Positions 5,838 through 6,667 of a stretch of 6,667 bases of DNA are shown one piece after another. This stretch comes from Rhizobium sp. Q54. GTDB lineage: Bacteria > Pseudomonadota > Alphaproteobacteria > SMXS01. A model generated the notes under the pieces. That model saw only the letters and a program-made list of their open reading frames with translations, did not search any database and had not been told where the DNA came from. Both the position numbers and the translations under genes were made by a program. The stretch is from positions 1 through 6,667 of the forward strand of contig CAMBYA010000138.1 in assembly GCA_945872035.1 (NCBI GenBank), read 5' to 3'. Every line of letters starts with the position of its first letter. Position 1 is the first letter of the stretch.

Positions 5838-6425
5838 ATGACCAGGAAGATCACCCGCGCCGACATCCTTCCCATGGCCGAGTACGCCAAGGTGCGCAAG
5901 GACAAGCGCGCCGAGCTGGTGGCGAAGAAGAAGCACCGCAGGGTCGAGGTCGGCCCCTATGTGACGTTCTACTTCGAGAGCTACGACACCATGTGGGCCC
6001 AGGTCCACGAGATGCTCTACATCGAGAAGGGCGGCGAGGAGCAGATCGCCGACGAACTGGCGGCCTATAATCCGCTGATCCCGCAGGGCAGCGAGTTGAT
6101 CGCCACCATGATGTTCGAGATCGACGAGGAGAACCGCCGCAGGCGCGTGCTCGGCAGGCTTGGCGGCGTCGAGCAGACGGTGACGATCACCATCGGCAGC
6201 CACGTCGTCCGCGGCACGGCCGAGGAGGACGTGGACCGCACCACCGCAGCGGGCAAGACGTCGTCAGTGCATTTCCTGCACTTTCCGTTCACCGCCGACG
6301 ACATCGCCGCTTTCCGCGACCCATCCCAGCCCGCCATCCTCGGCATCGGCCACGAGGGCTACCAGCACATGGCCATGCTGTCGGCAGAGACGCGCAAGGC
6401 GCTGGCCAGCGATTTCGACGCCTAG
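5838..6425 (+). CDS. DUF3501 family protein
   Basis: This 195-residue soluble protein resembles the DUF3501 family, whose function is not known to me. The most distinctive segments are FYFESYDTMWAQVHEML (44-60) and AYNPLIPQGSEL (76-87). H33 and H57 are among several histidines. It contains no cysteine, so it does not carry an Fe-S cluster through thiolates. The middle part has many acidic and arginine residues (EIDEENRRRRV). No signal peptide or membrane helix is seen. The start ATG at 5838 follows AAGGAGG (5825-5831), which overlaps the stop codon of the Fe-S gene, so the two genes are very likely cotranscribed and translationally coupled. Context suggests an accessory role in the rubrerythrin/Fe-S redox module; this is inference. 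Confidence 0.82.
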   Translation: MTRKITRADILPMAEYAKVRKDKRAELVAKKKHRRVEVGPYVTFYFESYDTMWAQVHEMLYIEKGGEEQIADELAAYNPLIPQGSELIATMMFEIDEENRRRRVLGRLGGVEQTVTITIGSHVVRGTAEEDVDRTTAAGKTSSVHFLHFPFTADDIAAFRDPSQPAILGIGHEGYQHMAMLSAETRKALASDFDA

Positions 6426-6440
6426 CCGTGCATCAGCAAG

Positions 6441-6469
6441 GTCCCCTCTCCCCTTGTGGGAGAGGGGAC
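6441..6469 (+). terminator. Strong hairpin after the DUF3501 gene
   Basis: GTCCCCTCTCCC (6441-6452) pairs perfectly with GGGAGAGGGGAC (6458-6469) around a 5-base loop, 15 bases after the DUF3501 stop codon. It lies between converging genes and could end transcription from either side, although it lacks a U tract. It is also the first half of a repeat unit. Confidence 0.55.
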
Positions 6470-6540
6470 TCTGCCGGAGCCACATCGAACCCTTCTCCGC
6501 TTGTGTGAGAAGGTGGAGCGAAGCGCCGAATGAGTGGGCC
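6441..6540. repeat. Intergenic REP/RIME-like mosaic repeat
   Basis: The 12-bp hairpin at 6441-6469 is followed by a second stem, CCTTCTC (6491-6497) with GAGAAGG (6507-6513), and then the tail GCGAAGCGCCGAATGAG (6518-6534). The two stems share the theme CCCTTCTCC...CTTGTG...GAGAAGG. This resembles the palindromic intergenic repeats, such as RIME, found in many copies in Rhizobiales and related genomes. The match is from memory; copy number cannot be seen here. Confidence 0.6.
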
Positions 6541-6667
6541 TCAGCTGTTCAGCGTCGCCCGCGCCGCGTTCCTGCCGGCTACCCGGCCATAATATGACCC
6601 CGGCCCGAGGCTCAGGCCGCTCGCATATCCCTTGCCGTCCTGGGGGATGCTGGAGACGCAGGCGCCG
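6541..6667 (-). CDS. C-terminal end of a probable FAD-binding dehydrogenase
   Basis: Read on the minus strand, a frame enters from the window edge and ends at TGA (6543-6541), giving 42 codons including the stop. The peptide includes GYASGLSLGPGSYYGRVAGRNAA, given here in parts: GYASGLSLGPGS, then YYGRVAGRNAA, ending ARATLNS. This pattern, a glycine-rich turn followed by G-R-x-A-G-R-x-A-A close to the C-terminus, is typical of the last helix of fumarate reductase/succinate dehydrogenase-type FAD proteins and 3-ketosteroid-dehydrogenase-like enzymes. Only the tail is visible, so substrate and exact subfamily cannot be told. It converges on the DUF3501 gene, with the repeat between them. Confidence 0.65.
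   Translation of the reverse strand, partial: GACVSSIPQDGKGYASGLSLGPGSYYGRVAGRNAARATLNS

Noticed and set aside
3949..5838. A 629-codon open frame on the minus strand opposite the rubrerythrin and Fe-S genes
   Set aside because: It lies antisense to two genes with clear family motifs. Its composition (rich in R, G, A, V, D, H) is what high-GC antisense frames produce, and no domain is recognisable.

Overview
The window reads as chromosomal DNA of a high-GC alphaproteobacterium. The main reasons are an Irr-type Fur-family regulator, which is characteristic of Alphaproteobacteria, and intergenic mosaic repeats of the kind common in that class. The order cannot be fixed from the sequence; Rhodospirillales-like or Rhizobiales-like are both possible. 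No tRNA, rRNA, CRISPR array, integrase or transposase gene was found.

Layout. (1) 1-600 is the 3' end of pnp (polynucleotide phosphorylase: KH and S1 RNA-binding domains). (2) 676-2073 is an unusually long nitronate monooxygenase-like flavoprotein whose C-terminal part carries a four-cysteine motif resembling an iron-sulfur site. (3) 2074-2394 is non-coding and filled by repeats, including a 147-bp element with near-perfect inverted ends (2160-2306). (4) 2395-3033 (minus) is a glutathione S-transferase. (5) 3034-3390 is a leader and promoter region. (6) 3391-3807 encodes Irr. (7) 3961-4380 encodes a short rubrerythrin without a rubredoxin domain. (8) 4486-5826 encodes a two-cluster ferredoxin-like protein with CCG domains (GlpC/HdrD-like), followed 11 bases later by a DUF3501 protein (5838-6425). 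(9) 6441-6540 is a repeat/terminator region. (10) 6541-6667 (minus) is the C-terminal end of a gene that looks like an FAD-binding dehydrogenase; it runs off the window.

The most interesting part is 3300-6425. An iron-responsive regulator, a diiron peroxidase-type protein, a cytoplasmic Fe-S/thiol-type redox protein and a conserved protein of unknown function lie in a row on one strand. A 17-bp sequence at the irr promoter (3325-3341) recurs with 14 of 17 identical bases upstream of the rubrerythrin gene (3824-3840). It resembles the Irr box/ICE. This suggests that irr and the rubrerythrin cluster are controlled together by Irr, linking iron or heme status to a peroxide-handling redox module. 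The regulation and the electron-transfer pathway are inferred, not shown. A strong hairpin between the rubrerythrin and Fe-S genes suggests that the first gene is made in excess of the other two.
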